From: Flavobacterium aquiphilum
GTDB lineage: Bacteria; Bacteroidota; Bacteroidia; Flavobacteriales; Flavobacteriaceae
Assembly (NCBI RefSeq): GCF_027111335.1
Contig: NZ_CP114288.1
Location: 2,170,001-2,234,000, forward strand
DNA length: 64,000 nt
Direction of reading: 5' to 3'
The notes under the pieces are model-generated. The model was not told where the DNA came from, did no database searches, and saw nothing but the letters and a program-made list of their open reading frames with translations. Position numbers and translations under genes: made by a program. Of the stretch, positions 1 through 8,743 are shown piece after piece (within the stretch, counting starts at the first letter, position 1; the number at the start of each line of letters is the position of its first letter).

Positions 1-3000
1 TTTTAAGTAATGTAACTGCCAGTTCTGTAAATTTTTCTTGGGCAGCAGTAACGGGGGCTACGGGGTATAAGATCTATAAGGATGGTACTTATGTAAGTTC
101 GGTTGCTGCTCCAACAACTACAGGTTCACTATCAGGATTGACTGCTTCTTCAGCTTACAATATTCAGGTACTTGCATATAATACTGGAGGTGATGGTGCT
201 TTATGTAGTTCGGTTTCAATGAGTACATTACCTGGATCACCAACAGGACTGACGTTTAATAATGCAACTACAACTTCTGTAAATTTCTCCTGGACGGCAG
301 TAACAGGGGCTACAGGGTATAAGATTTATAAGAATGGTACATATGTGAGTTCTATAACTGCCCCTACAACTACAGGTTCCCTAACCGGACTGACAGTGGG
401 GACTAGTTACAATGTTCAGGTATTGGCGACTAATGTATCGGGAGATGGTGCTTTATGTAGTTCGGTTTCAATGAGTACATTATCTGGTGCACCTACAGGA
501 CTGGTCTTTAGTAGTGCAACTACTACTACCATAAATTTCTCATGGACAGCAGTAACAGGGGCTACAGGTTATAAAATATATAAAGATGGAGTTTATGTGA
601 GTTCGGTAAATGCCCCAACAACTACTAGTTCTTTATCAGGATTAACTAGCGGAATCAGTTACAATATTCAGGTATTGGCTAGTAATATATCTGGTGACGG
701 TGCTCTATGTACTTCTGTTTCAATGAGTACATTACCGGGAGCACCTACGGGACTTGCCTTTAGCGGTGGAACAGCTGCTTCTGTAAATTTTTCTTGGGCA
801 GCAGTAACGGGGGCTACAGGGTATAAGATCTATAAGGATGGTACTTATGTAAGTTCGGTATCCGTTCCAACAACTACAGGTTCCTTAACCGGATTGACAG
901 TGGGCACTAGTTACAATGTTCAGATATTGGCTAGTAATGCATCGGGAGACGGTGCATTATGTACTTCAGTTTCGATGAGTACATTACCTGGAGCACCAGC
1001 GGGACTGACTTTTAGCAGCGCAACAGCCACTTCAATAAATTTCTCATGGACAGCTATAACGGGCGCTACGGGTTATAAGATATATAAGGATGGAGTTTAT
1101 GTGAGTTCGGTAACTGCCCCAACAACTACAGGTTCCTTGTCCGGATTAACTGCTTCAACCGCTTACAACATTCAGGTGTTGGCTAGTAATGTATCTGGAG
1201 ACGGTGTTTTATGTTCTTCAGTTTCGATGAGCACATTACCTGGAGCACCTACAGGACTCACTTTCAGTAGCGCGACTACTACTACTGTAAATTTCTCGTG
1301 GGCTACTGTAACGGGGGCTACGGGTTATAAGATATATAAGGATGGTGTTTATATGAGTTCAGTGACCGCTCCAACAACTACAGGTACTTTATCAGGATTA
1401 ACCATTGGAACCAGTTACAATATTCAGATATTGGCTAGTAATGTGTCGGGTGATGGTACTCTATGTAATTCAGTTTCGATGAGTACATTACCGGGAGTAC
1501 CTACAGGATTGACTTTTAGTGGTGCAGCTACTACTACCATAAATTTCTCTTGGGTAGCAGTAAGCGGGGCTACAGGTTATAAAATTTATAAAGATGGAGC
1601 TTATATAAGTTCAGTATTTGCTCCAACAACTACAGGTTCTTTGTCCGGATTAACTGCTGGAAACAGTTACAATGTTCAGATACTGGCTACTAATGTATCA
1701 GGAGATAGTACTTTATGTACTTCAGTTTTGATGAGTACATTGCCGGGAGTACCAACAGGACTGGCTTTTAGCAGCGCAACTACCGCGTCTATAAATTTCT
1801 TGTGGACTGCAGTAACGGGAGCTACGGGTTATAAGATTTATAAGGATGGAGCTTATGTGAGTTCAGTAACTGCCCCTTCAACTACAGGTTCCTTATCAGG
1901 GTTGACTGCTTCTACAGCTTATAACATTCAGGTACTTGCTTATAGTAATGGAGGTGACGGTGCTTTATGTTCTTCAGTTTCGATGAGTACAGTGCCTGTA
2001 GAACCCACAGGACTAGCTTTAAGTAGCGCAACTGCTACTTCAGTAAGTTTTTCATGGACAGCTGTTGCGGGTGCTATTGGTTATAAGATTTATAAGGATG
2101 GTAATTATGTAAATTCGGTGACCGCTCCTATAACAGGAAGTTCTTTGTCAGGACTAACAGCCTCAACTGATTATCTTGTTCAGGTACTCGCTTACAATGT
2201 AGGAGGTGATGGTGTTCTGTGTGCTCCTGTTTCCATGAAACCTGTTCCTGGAGTACCGACAGGCTTGGCTCTAAATAGTGCAACTGCCACTTCAATAAAC
2301 TTTTCATGGGTAGGCGTAACAGGGACTAACGTTTATAAAATTTATAAGAATGGTACCTATATAAATTCAGTAACAGCTCCAGCAACAACAGGTTCTTTAT
2401 CAGGATTGACAACTTCTACTTCTTATGGTATTCAGGTACTGGCTAGTAATGGTACAGGTGATGGTGCTTTATGTGCTGCCGTGTCTATGAGCACATTGCC
2501 AGCTGCACCAACAGGGCTAACTTTTGTTAGTGCTACTGCTTCGACTTTAAATTTTTCATGGACTGCGATCACAGATGCAATAGGTTATAAAATATATAAA
2601 GATGGAGTCTACATAACTACTGTTAGCACTTCTACAGGGTCTTTGTCAGGATTATCTCCTTCGACTATTTACAATGTTCAGGTACTTGCTTATAATAGCT
2701 CAGGAGACAGTGATCTATCTTCTTCAGTTTCAATGTCTACCATTTTGGCAGCTCCAACAGGACTAATCATGACAAGTTCTACCACATCATCTTTAAATTT
2801 TTCATGGAATGCTGTTACAGGTGCCGCTGGTTATAAAATATATAATAATGGGGCATATATTACTACGGTGACTGGTCTAACAAGTTCTATATCGGGATTA
2901 TCTTCTTCAACCACTTATAATATTCAGGTGCTTGCTTACAACGCATCCGGGGATGGTCTTTCTTCTTCAGCTGCAATGACCACTAAGTCTTTGTCTTTAG

Positions 3001-3347
3001 GATTTTATAAGAATTCAGGTACATATCCGACAATTGCCGGATCTACACTGAATGGTACAGTATTAAATAATTTATCGTCTCCAATTTATGTTTATGCAGT
3101 GCTTGAATCCGCATCGACTTCATCTGGTGGAGGGACGGCTAGTGTGACAGTAAATGGAACCAGTTTATCTATTGGAGGGAGTTTTACACAATATGGACAG
3201 CGATTTGTTTCTACTAATTATGCTATGGTGAGTCCCGGAAGTGTTGGTGCGTCTGGAACTTATTATGGAACAACTGGTTCCGATGTTATTTTAGCTTATT
3301 CATTGACCCCGGGAGGAACATTGACTTATTGGTCCAATGCCAATTAA
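1..3347 (+). CDS. Fibronectin type III repeat protein, 5' end outside window
   Basis: The frame is open from the first bases of the window, so the start lies upstream; the first possible internal start (TTG at 138) is not the real one. The protein holds one partial and 11 complete repeats of about 88 residues. Each carries a PTGL-type start, a FSW core, a GYKIYKDG strand, a SGLT turn and a YNIQVLA strand, which is the FN3 pattern. The last 120 residues are a different Gly/Ser/Thr-rich domain. Repeats 1-7 are also nearly identical in DNA, suggesting recent expansion. No membrane segment is visible. FN3 arrays in secreted Bacteroidota proteins usually act as spacers in adhesins or enzymes, so an extracellular role is inferred. 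The RHS-like gene follows after 70 bp. Confidence 0.85.
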   Translation, partial: LSNVTASSVNFSWAAVTGATGYKIYKDGTYVSSVAAPTTTGSLSGLTASSAYNIQVLAYNTGGDGALCSSVSMSTLPGSPTGLTFNNATTTSVNFSWTAVTGATGYKIYKNGTYVSSITAPTTTGSLTGLTVGTSYNVQVLATNVSGDGALCSSVSMSTLSGAPTGLVFSSATTTTINFSWTAVTGATGYKIYKDGVYVSSVNAPTTTSSLSGLTSGISYNIQVLASNISGDGALCTSVSMSTLPGAPTGLAFSGGTAASVNFSWAAVTGATGYKIYKDGTYVSSVSVPTTTGSLTGLTVGTSYNVQILASNASGDGALCTSVSMSTLPGAPAGLTFSSATATSINFSWTAITGATGYKIYKDGVYVSSVTAPTTTGSLSGLTASTAYNIQVLASNVSGDGVLCSSVSMSTLPGAPTGLTFSSATTTTVNFSWATVTGATGYKIYKDGVYMSSVTAPTTTGTLSGLTIGTSYNIQILASNVSGDGTLCNSVSMSTLPGVPTGLTFSGAATTTINFSWVAVSGATGYKIYKDGAYISSVFAPTTTGSLSGLTAGNSYNVQILATNVSGDSTLCTSVLMSTLPGVPTGLAFSSATTASINFLWTAVTGATGYKIYKDGAYVSSVTAPSTTGSLSGLTASTAYNIQVLAYSNGGDGALCSSVSMSTVPVEPTGLALSSATATSVSFSWTAVAGAIGYKIYKDGNYVNSVTAPITGSSLSGLTASTDYLVQVLAYNVGGDGVLCAPVSMKPVPGVPTGLALNSATATSINFSWVGVTGTNVYKIYKNGTYINSVTAPATTGSLSGLTTSTSYGIQVLASNGTGDGALCAAVSMSTLPAAPTGLTFVSATASTLNFSWTAITDAIGYKIYKDGVYITTVSTSTGSLSGLSPSTIYNVQVLAYNSSGDSDLSSSVSMSTILAAPTGLIMTSSTTSSLNFSWNAVTGAAGYKIYNNGAYITTVTGLTSSISGLSSSTTYNIQVLAYNASGDGLSSSAAMTTKSLSLGFYKNSGTYPTIAGSTLNGTVLNNLSSPIYVYAVLESASTSSGGGTASVTVNGTSLSIGGSFTQYGQRFVSTNYAMVSPGSVGASGTYYGTTGSDVILAYSLTPGGTLTYWSNAN

Positions 3348-3417
3348 TGATGTATCGTAAGTAAAAAGTGTGTTAAGAGATTTTTAAGATATTTAATTAA
3401 TAATCAAATAAGATTAT

Positions 3418-4572
3418 ATGACAAAACATTTAACCATATTGTTTGTGTTTCTATTTGTTGGTAAGAGTATTAAGGCACAACAATTCAGTAATGAAAATTT
3501 TATATATACCGAAGTTCCTCAGAAAGCGGTGCAAAGCAGTAATTATAATACTTTGTTAAAAAGTGATATTCAGAGAAGTATTAGTTATTTTGACGGCCTT
3601 GGCAGATTAAAACAAACTACAGGAATAAACAAAGGTTTCAATAAACTAGATAACAATCTGTTGGATTGGAAAAATAATTGGACATTAGGTAGTGGAGCTG
3701 TACCTTTTTTTTCTCAAAATGGACAACTTATAGAAAATATAAGAATTAATGGCTTAAATCCGTTTGGAAAAACCGATCGATTGTGGAGGTGTGTCAATGA
3801 TGCTTCAAATGATGCAGATGGAGGGTGGAATACATCGTTGGTCAATATTGATAAAACTAAGGCATATCAATATGCGGTTTGGGTAAAACGTACCGGAGGA
3901 CAGAATGGGATAACATATCATGGAACACAGAATGTGGTCAATTTGGATGGTAGTGCAAATTCGAATCCTTATTTTTGGGTTGGAAATTTGCCAGCTTTAG
4001 ATACCTGGTATCTGATGGTTGGGATGATTCATCCTTCAACATATACGGGAGGCTATTCAGGGATAAGTGGTGTTTATGACATTGCAGGAAATAAGGTAAT
4101 AAGCGGAACTGACTTTAAATGGAGCAGCACAACAGTGAATTCCTATTTCAGGAGTTATTTATATTATGCAACAGATACCAATGTTAGTCAGTATTTTTAT
4201 TGCCCTGTTTTACAAAAAGTGGATGGTAATCAGGCCAGCATTTTAGGTTTAACTAAAGGGTTTGAATCGAGTGATATTGTAACTCCTATAGAGTATGATA
4301 GTATTGGCAGGCAAGCTAAAGAGTATTTGCCTTACGCTGTTGCGGGTAATGGCGGTTTAATGCAGTCAAATGCCCTTACAGACATACTGGGGTATTACAA
4401 TACACTAAAATATGAGAATACTCTGAATCCTTATAGTCAAAAAATGTTTGAATCTTCGCCGTTAGACCGTGTTTTGAAACAAGCGCCTCCGGGAAACAGC
4501 TGGAAACTAAACTCAGGTCATGAAGTAAAGTTGGAGTATGCTATGTTTTGTTTCATGAGCATAAAGAGGTGA
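3418..4572 (+). CDS. Truncated RHS/YD-repeat type protein (DUF6443-like N-terminus)
   Basis: 384 residues with an N-terminal signal peptide (TILFVFLFVGKSIKAQ). The stretch after it (YTEVPQ, SISYFDGLGRLKQ) and a later EYDSIGRQAKEYLPYA motif match the start of Flavobacterium RHS-type proteins, which normally exceed 1000 residues and end in a variable toxin-like tip. Here the frame ends soon after SGHEVKLEY, where family members run on into YD repeats. A lectin-like insert (about residues 80-285) separates the two RHS-like parts. The gene is therefore a 5' remnant: the core and tip are lost, and an inverted repeat and a small orphan ORF fragment follow. Secretion is likely; function of the remnant is doubtful. 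Confidence 0.7.
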   Translation: MTKHLTILFVFLFVGKSIKAQQFSNENFIYTEVPQKAVQSSNYNTLLKSDIQRSISYFDGLGRLKQTTGINKGFNKLDNNLLDWKNNWTLGSGAVPFFSQNGQLIENIRINGLNPFGKTDRLWRCVNDASNDADGGWNTSLVNIDKTKAYQYAVWVKRTGGQNGITYHGTQNVVNLDGSANSNPYFWVGNLPALDTWYLMVGMIHPSTYTGGYSGISGVYDIAGNKVISGTDFKWSSTTVNSYFRSYLYYATDTNVSQYFYCPVLQKVDGNQASILGLTKGFESSDIVTPIEYDSIGRQAKEYLPYAVAGNGGLMQSNALTDILGYYNTLKYENTLNPYSQKMFESSPLDRVLKQAPPGNSWKLNSGHEVKLEYAMFCFMSIKR

Positions 4573-4579
4573 GTGTTTA

Positions 4580-4664
4580 GCAATAGCAAGGTTTTGGTAA
4601 AAAAATACAACCCGGATGGGTGGAGATTTTTTATCAAACCTGAAAGGCTTGGCCTTGCTATTGC
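4580..4664. repeat. Inverted repeat at the break of the RHS gene
   Basis: A 12-bp arm GCAATAGCAAGG (4580-4591) is perfectly complementary to CCTTGCTATTGC (4653-4664). Inside these, a GTTTTGGTAAAAAAA stretch partly pairs with TTTTTTATCAAACC. It lies exactly where RHS homology ends, so it may mark an insertion or deletion scar. Confidence 0.6.
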
Positions 4665-4669
4665 GTTAA

Positions 4670-4876
4670 GAACACGGAGATACCTTTGCTCCTGAAATAA
4701 AACAAAAGCATACGAGCCTTTTGGCTGTAATGGGAAGGGAAGTAATGAGAATTGTATTAAGTAATGGTTCTAAGGAGTTAGAAAAATTTATTAATTCCTC
4801 AAATATCGAAAGCAATTTAAAACACAAGCAATGGACAAGAATATTTAAAAAAATATGTAAGAAAGCTATTTGCTAA
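4670..4876 (+). pseudogene. Orphan 3' coding fragment
   Basis: An open stretch of about 68 codons lacking an upstream start: TAA at 4667 and TAA at 4874 bound it. The translation (EHGDTFAPEIKQKH, then SLLAVMGREVMRIVL, ending KKICKKAIC) has protein-like composition and looks like the C-terminal end of a longer protein, perhaps the old RHS tip or a neighbouring gene. I do not recognise the family. Confidence 0.4.
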
Positions 4877-4948
4877 TGAGATGACTTATAAGCATAATGC
4901 ACTAAAGGACTAAATATTATATTTTGTAACGTCTAGTTCTGTTATATT

Positions 4949-4988
4949 AATAAACAACCAACCGAATTACTAAGGTTGGTTGTTTATT
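4949..4988. terminator. Bidirectional terminator between RHS remnant and integrase
   Basis: A perfect 15-bp stem, AATAAACAACCAACC with GGTTGGTTGTTTATT, and a 10-nt loop. A T-run follows on the plus strand and A-rich sequence precedes it. It abuts the integrase stop codon at 4989. Confidence 0.8.
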
Positions 4989-6293
4989 TTATTTAATTCC
5001 AAATTGTTCCTTTAGTTTTTGTAATTCTTTTTCTAGTTTTGATATCATAGACAGTGCTTCATCGGGAATGGCAGAGCTAGTTTTACTTAGTTTGCTTCCT
5101 AAGTTCATCATTTCCCGGCCAATTGTTTGCTCAGTAGTAATTGCATACGACTCAGTCTGGCGGATTGACTGGTGCCCCAGCATTTCCTTTACTACAGAAA
5201 TAGGTACATCATTATTAAGAGTAACTGTACTACCAAAAGTACGTCTAGCTTTATGTGTATTTAATTCACAAGTAAATCCACATAAGTCGGCTATTTCTTT
5301 AAGATATGCATTCATTTTTTGATTAGATGAAACGGGTAGGACAGCGTTTCTTGAAAGGCAGAGGGGATGTTCTTTGTACTTTTCGATTATTTCGAGGGCT
5401 TTGGGAAGCAATGGAACATTTGTCACAGAACCAGTTTTTTGTCTTTCGGACATTATCCATTGTTGTCCATCTATGCCTACTTTTATATCTGTTTTACGAA
5501 GTTGATAAGCGTCTATATAGGCCAAACCAGTATAGCACTGAAAAACGAAAATATCTCGGACAGTTTGGAGTCTTGTGGTCGTAATTTTGATCTGTTCGAG
5601 TGTTTGTAATTCAGTTGCTGTGAGTGGTCTTTTGACGGTTTTCGTCATTTTGCGTTTGAATGCCCTGAAAGGATCCTGTGCAATTATATCTTTGTCGATT
5701 GCCCTGTTTATCACCTTTCTTAAGCATGCAATATATTTTAAGACTGAATTATTTACACATTTCCGTTCAGTCTTAAGATATAATTCGTAGCTAATGATAA
5801 AATCATAATCCAGATCCCTGAATTCAATATCCTCAGTAGCATATTTGTATTTTACGAATTCTTTTGCATGAATTCTTGCTGTCTCGTAGCGTTTGTGTGT
5901 TGCCAAAGCATAATCTTGCGGAACCAATGCTAGCATCTCGTCATTATGCTTTTTAAATTCTTCAAGAAGCATTGCTTTGGAAGTTAATCTTCCTAAAACA
6001 AAATCAATAATCCGTTGTGCAGAAATTGATTTTTCATTGTAAATTAAATCCATTTTGAATTGGTTGATCCTACTCGATATAGCATCTAGAAAATGATTTA
6101 ACGCCCTGGCATCTTCTTTATTTCCTGTTGCTCTTTCTGTTTTGGGATCCCATCTCTGAATGTCCCAAGTCCTCTTAGTGGATGTTTCTTTTGGTATTCC
6201 ATCTACTGTTACTCTCAGATAAATATATCTGATTTTTGATTTGTTTCTGGGCGTTTTCAAAAAGAAACATAGCCCAAAGCTGCTTTCTAACAT
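4989..6293 (-). CDS. Tyrosine-type site-specific recombinase (integrase)
   Basis: 434 residues, the length of Bacteroidota mobile-element integrases. The N-terminal arm-binding domain (about 1-100) is followed by a SAM-like core-binding domain (about 105-205) and a catalytic domain. Visible catalytic residues are H347-x-x-R350 (HKARRTF), H374 (LGHQS) and nucleophile Y383 (QTESYA). The usual first Arg in TGLR is replaced (TGLAYIDAYQL), as also reported for IntDOT-like enzymes. The C-terminus is a short coiled coil (SKLEKELQKLKEQ). It lies about 300 bp from the 3' end of ssrA, a common integration target, and reads away from it. The RHS and FN3 genes beyond it may belong to the same island. No matching second ssrA end is visible in the window. 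Confidence 0.88.
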   Translation of the reverse strand: MLESSFGLCFFLKTPRNKSKIRYIYLRVTVDGIPKETSTKRTWDIQRWDPKTERATGNKEDARALNHFLDAISSRINQFKMDLIYNEKSISAQRIIDFVLGRLTSKAMLLEEFKKHNDEMLALVPQDYALATHKRYETARIHAKEFVKYKYATEDIEFRDLDYDFIISYELYLKTERKCVNNSVLKYIACLRKVINRAIDKDIIAQDPFRAFKRKMTKTVKRPLTATELQTLEQIKITTTRLQTVRDIFVFQCYTGLAYIDAYQLRKTDIKVGIDGQQWIMSERQKTGSVTNVPLLPKALEIIEKYKEHPLCLSRNAVLPVSSNQKMNAYLKEIADLCGFTCELNTHKARRTFGSTVTLNNDVPISVVKEMLGHQSIRQTESYAITTEQTIGREMMNLGSKLSKTSSAIPDEALSMISKLEKELQKLKEQFGIK

Positions 6294-6382
6294 AATTCAC
6301 TTTTTTAAATTAATAAATATAGAATTATGTCGCTCTTTAGTCAAGATGTTAAGTTGTTTTACATGTTGTCTATCAGTTTGTT

Positions 6383-6466
6383 AAGTGCTTTTTTATGGCA
6401 AAACTGTGGCACTTTTTTTTCCAGAAGCAAAGTGCCACAGTTTTGCCATAAAAATTTGGAGCACTT
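6383..6466. repeat. Long perfect palindrome between integrase and ssrA
   Basis: Left arm 6390-6415 and right arm 6429-6454 are perfectly complementary over 26 bp (core ATGGCAAAACTGTGGCAC). Short outer arms AAGTGCT (6383-6389) and AGCACTT (6460-6466) extend the structure after a 5-nt bulge. It stands upstream of the integrase on its strand. It could be a recombinase binding or attachment site, or a very strong terminator. Confidence 0.8.
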
Positions 6467-6498
6467 TTGAAAATTTTGATAGTTATTGGAAAAATAAA

Positions 6499-6531
6499 AA
6501 AGCCTGCAAATTTTTAAAATTTGCAGGCTTT
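6499..6531 (-). terminator. Rho-independent terminator of ssrA
   Basis: Self-complementary AAAGCCTGCAAATTTT / AAAATTTGCAGGCTTT, giving a long GC-centred stem about 70 bp past the tmRNA 3' end on the minus strand, followed by a T-rich run on that strand. Confidence 0.75.
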
Positions 6532-6597
6532 TAAAGGATTTCGAGACATTTTTTGCGTTTTTGACAACTTTGTAAAGTTGGCTTTAAACTGTCCCAG

Positions 6598-6991
6598 TGG
6601 AATCGCCGGGAATCGAACCCGGGTCCAAACAAGCAACTAAAGAGCTTTCTACACGCTTATTTCCTGAATGGGTTTTCGACGCTGAGTTAGGTCAGGAACA
6701 ACCGCTCTTTGCTTAGCTTCTTAATTTTCGAAACCCACCCGAAGCTTGTGGAGATCTAGGTTTATCTTTACGATTTACCTGAACCGACCGCTATAAACCA
6801 AAGCTTTCGAGGTAAATCCTGCTTTCCTACCTTGTAGGACGAGGCTAATCTTACTATAATTCAGATTATGCAGCAAGAGCGTAGTTTCCTTCGCCGTGTA
6901 AAAAGTTTGAGACCTTTTATTTACGAGAATTATCCCAGTTCTCGACGTGCTTACTTTTCAATTCGACTTGCTGTCAAAACCAGTCGACCCC
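6598..6991 (-). ncRNA. ssrA: Transfer-messenger RNA (tmRNA)
   Basis: On the minus strand the RNA starts GGGGTCGACTGG and ends with a tRNA-like T-arm (GGGTTCGATTCCC) and CGATTCC-A. The ends form a 7-bp acceptor stem with two G-U pairs; CCA is not encoded (CTG follows). The tag frame GGC GAA GGA AAC TAC GCT CTT GCT GCA TAA encodes GEGNYALAA, near 6878-6907, the usual ALAA ending recognised by ClpXP. tmRNA rescues stalled ribosomes. The 3' end faces the integrase gene, a typical arrangement when ssrA serves as an attachment site. Confidence 0.95.
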
Positions 6992-7027
6992 ATTTTTTAG
7001 ATTTTTGGTTGAAAAGAAAATCTTTTG

Positions 7028-7058
7028 CAAATATAGCTTAATTTATTAGCAATGTCAA
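7028..7058 (-). promoter_or_regulatory. Predicted ssrA promoter
   Basis: On the minus strand a TATATTTG box (7028-7035) is preceded by TTG (7056-7058) with a 20-bp spacer, matching the Bacteroidota TTG-N(17-23)-TAnnTTTG consensus. It lies about 35 bp upstream of the mature 5' end. Confidence 0.55.
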
Positions 7059-7117
7059 TAGATATAAGCATTGAAAATAATATCTATATCTTTTTTCTCT
7101 TATCTGTTTTCAAAGAC

Positions 7118-8329
7118 CTACTCAATATCTTTTACCTTAAATGGATAATCTCCAAATAATACAGATACTTTTCTAACAGCATAAGTGCTTCTATTGAATT
7201 TATTAGATAAGGCGATTATGGTAACATTTTCGTCTTTCAAAGGAATGTATGATGAGGTAAAGCCATGCCACCAACCGTTATGGTAGTAGAAATTTTTGCC
7301 ATTTTCCCAATTGATCATTCGAATACCTAGTCCGTAGTTTCTGGTACCTTTTCGTTCGTTGCTGTATCCTGTATATACTTGGGCAAGTAAATCGGGTTCT
7401 AAGAAGGAGGGTGAATTTCTTGCTCTGTCGAATTTCAGCAAATCTCTAGGAGTAGAGTAAATGTTTTTATCTCCATAAATTTTGTCAAGATAATCAATTC
7501 CTATTTCCACTCTGTTGGCTTTATAGGAAGGGGCTACATTATGTTTGTCTTTGTCAAAATCAAGGACAAAAGTATGCGTCATTCCTAATGGTTTGAAAAT
7601 GATTTCAGCCATTGCGTCTCTATACGACTTTTGAGTAACTTTTTCAATAATCAAAGCCAGCATTGCATAATTGGTGTTGCAATAGGCAAATCGGGTACCT
7701 GTTTTTTGTTCCAAACCAATGTTTTTCGTTCCCATGATGGTTAAAATATCTTGGTTGGTCAACGTATTATGTCTGTCCCAAACGGTTTTGTCACGATCAG
7801 TGAAATAGGCGTAATTGCGCATCCCGCTTCTATGGTCGAGTAACATTCTCACAGTTACTTCTGGATAGGGAAACTCTTTGAGATAGTCGGTAACTTTTTT
7901 ATCCAGGTCAATTCTTTTGGCATTGACTAATTTTAAAACAGCAGTCGCGGTAAGCACTTTACTTACCGATGCAATATGTATAGGTGTATCAGCTGTTATA
8001 GGAGTTTTGTCTCTTAGGTTAGCATAACCTTCGTATTTTTCATAGATAATCTGGCCATTTTTGGCAACAAGAAAACTACCGTTCATGCTATTATTAGGCC
8101 AGTTTTTATTGTAAAAAGAGTCTATTTCTTTATGTTTTTCGGCTATATAAGAAGCGGTGAGTTTTGGCTTTTCATTCACCAAAGGCTTCATTTTAGGTAA
8201 TACGTTTTTGGGAAGATCAGCGTCCTTAATTTCCGCTTTTTCTACGTGTTTAATCTCGTTTTTACATGAACCTACTAGTAAATTTAGGAACAGGATGTTT
8301 AGTATAATTGCCTTTTTTGTCAAATTCAT
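7118..8329 (-). CDS. Serine hydrolase, class C beta-lactamase-like lipoprotein
   Basis: The beta-lactamase/DD-peptidase fold of about 330 residues follows a lipoprotein signal (LNLLVGSC, Cys22). The SxxK motif is SVSK (121-124, in HIASVSKVLTA), the YxN motif is YCN (in RFAYCNTNY) and the third motif is probably HNG or HGF near YYHNGWWHG. The frame is open to TTG 8365, but ATG at 8329 starts directly before the signal peptide and was chosen. Members act on peptidoglycan, D-amino peptides or esters; the substrate cannot be told. Exported and membrane-anchored. It stands alone, convergent to nothing, next to the ssrA promoter. Confidence 0.85.
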   Translation of the reverse strand: MNLTKKAIILNILFLNLLVGSCKNEIKHVEKAEIKDADLPKNVLPKMKPLVNEKPKLTASYIAEKHKEIDSFYNKNWPNNSMNGSFLVAKNGQIIYEKYEGYANLRDKTPITADTPIHIASVSKVLTATAVLKLVNAKRIDLDKKVTDYLKEFPYPEVTVRMLLDHRSGMRNYAYFTDRDKTVWDRHNTLTNQDILTIMGTKNIGLEQKTGTRFAYCNTNYAMLALIIEKVTQKSYRDAMAEIIFKPLGMTHTFVLDFDKDKHNVAPSYKANRVEIGIDYLDKIYGDKNIYSTPRDLLKFDRARNSPSFLEPDLLAQVYTGYSNERKGTRNYGLGIRMINWENGKNFYYHNGWWHGFTSSYIPLKDENVTIIALSNKFNRSTYAVRKVSVLFGDYPFKVKDIE

Positions 8330-8743
8330 TTTTGTGGTACTTGAAAAGCAAATATATAGAAACAAAAACGTATGATTTATAGTTTTTTTTAAAATTTAAC
8401 TTTTTTTTGAAATCGGTTTTTATCTTATTGATGAACAGTATTTTTGAGAAAGGGGAAATTGATTACAGTTTTGTTTTTATTAGTTCAATATAAAAATAGA
8501 ACTGATTTTATTGAAGATTTTGTAACACTTAAACAGGCTCTTAATTATATAGAACGGATTTTCTGTTTGGAATTTATTATTGTCAAAAAGAGCATATTTG
8601 TTATTATGTTTTGCTCAAAAGTTTGGATTGCACTATTTTTATTGATTTTTTGAATTAAATCGATAGAATGAAATTATTTCAAAAATATTTTGTTATGTTT
8701 GTAACAAATGATTAATATAAAGTTATATTTTTAAATATTTAAA
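8330..8743. other. Intergenic region, no gene seen
   Basis: Very AT-rich. It should contain the divergent promoters of the serine hydrolase (minus) and the dehydrogenase (plus). A TATGTTTG box near 8693-8700 fits a -7 element for the latter, but no TTG is well spaced. The small ORF at 8444-8653 has biased, low-complexity translation. Confidence 0.5.

Noticed and set aside
138..3347. CRISPR array suggested by regular repeats
   Set aside because: Repeats are 264-bp coding units of FN3 domains, without short repeats and spacers.
8444..8653. Plus-strand ORF of 69 residues
   Set aside because: Low-complexity, AT-driven translation; no conserved look; sits in a promoter region.
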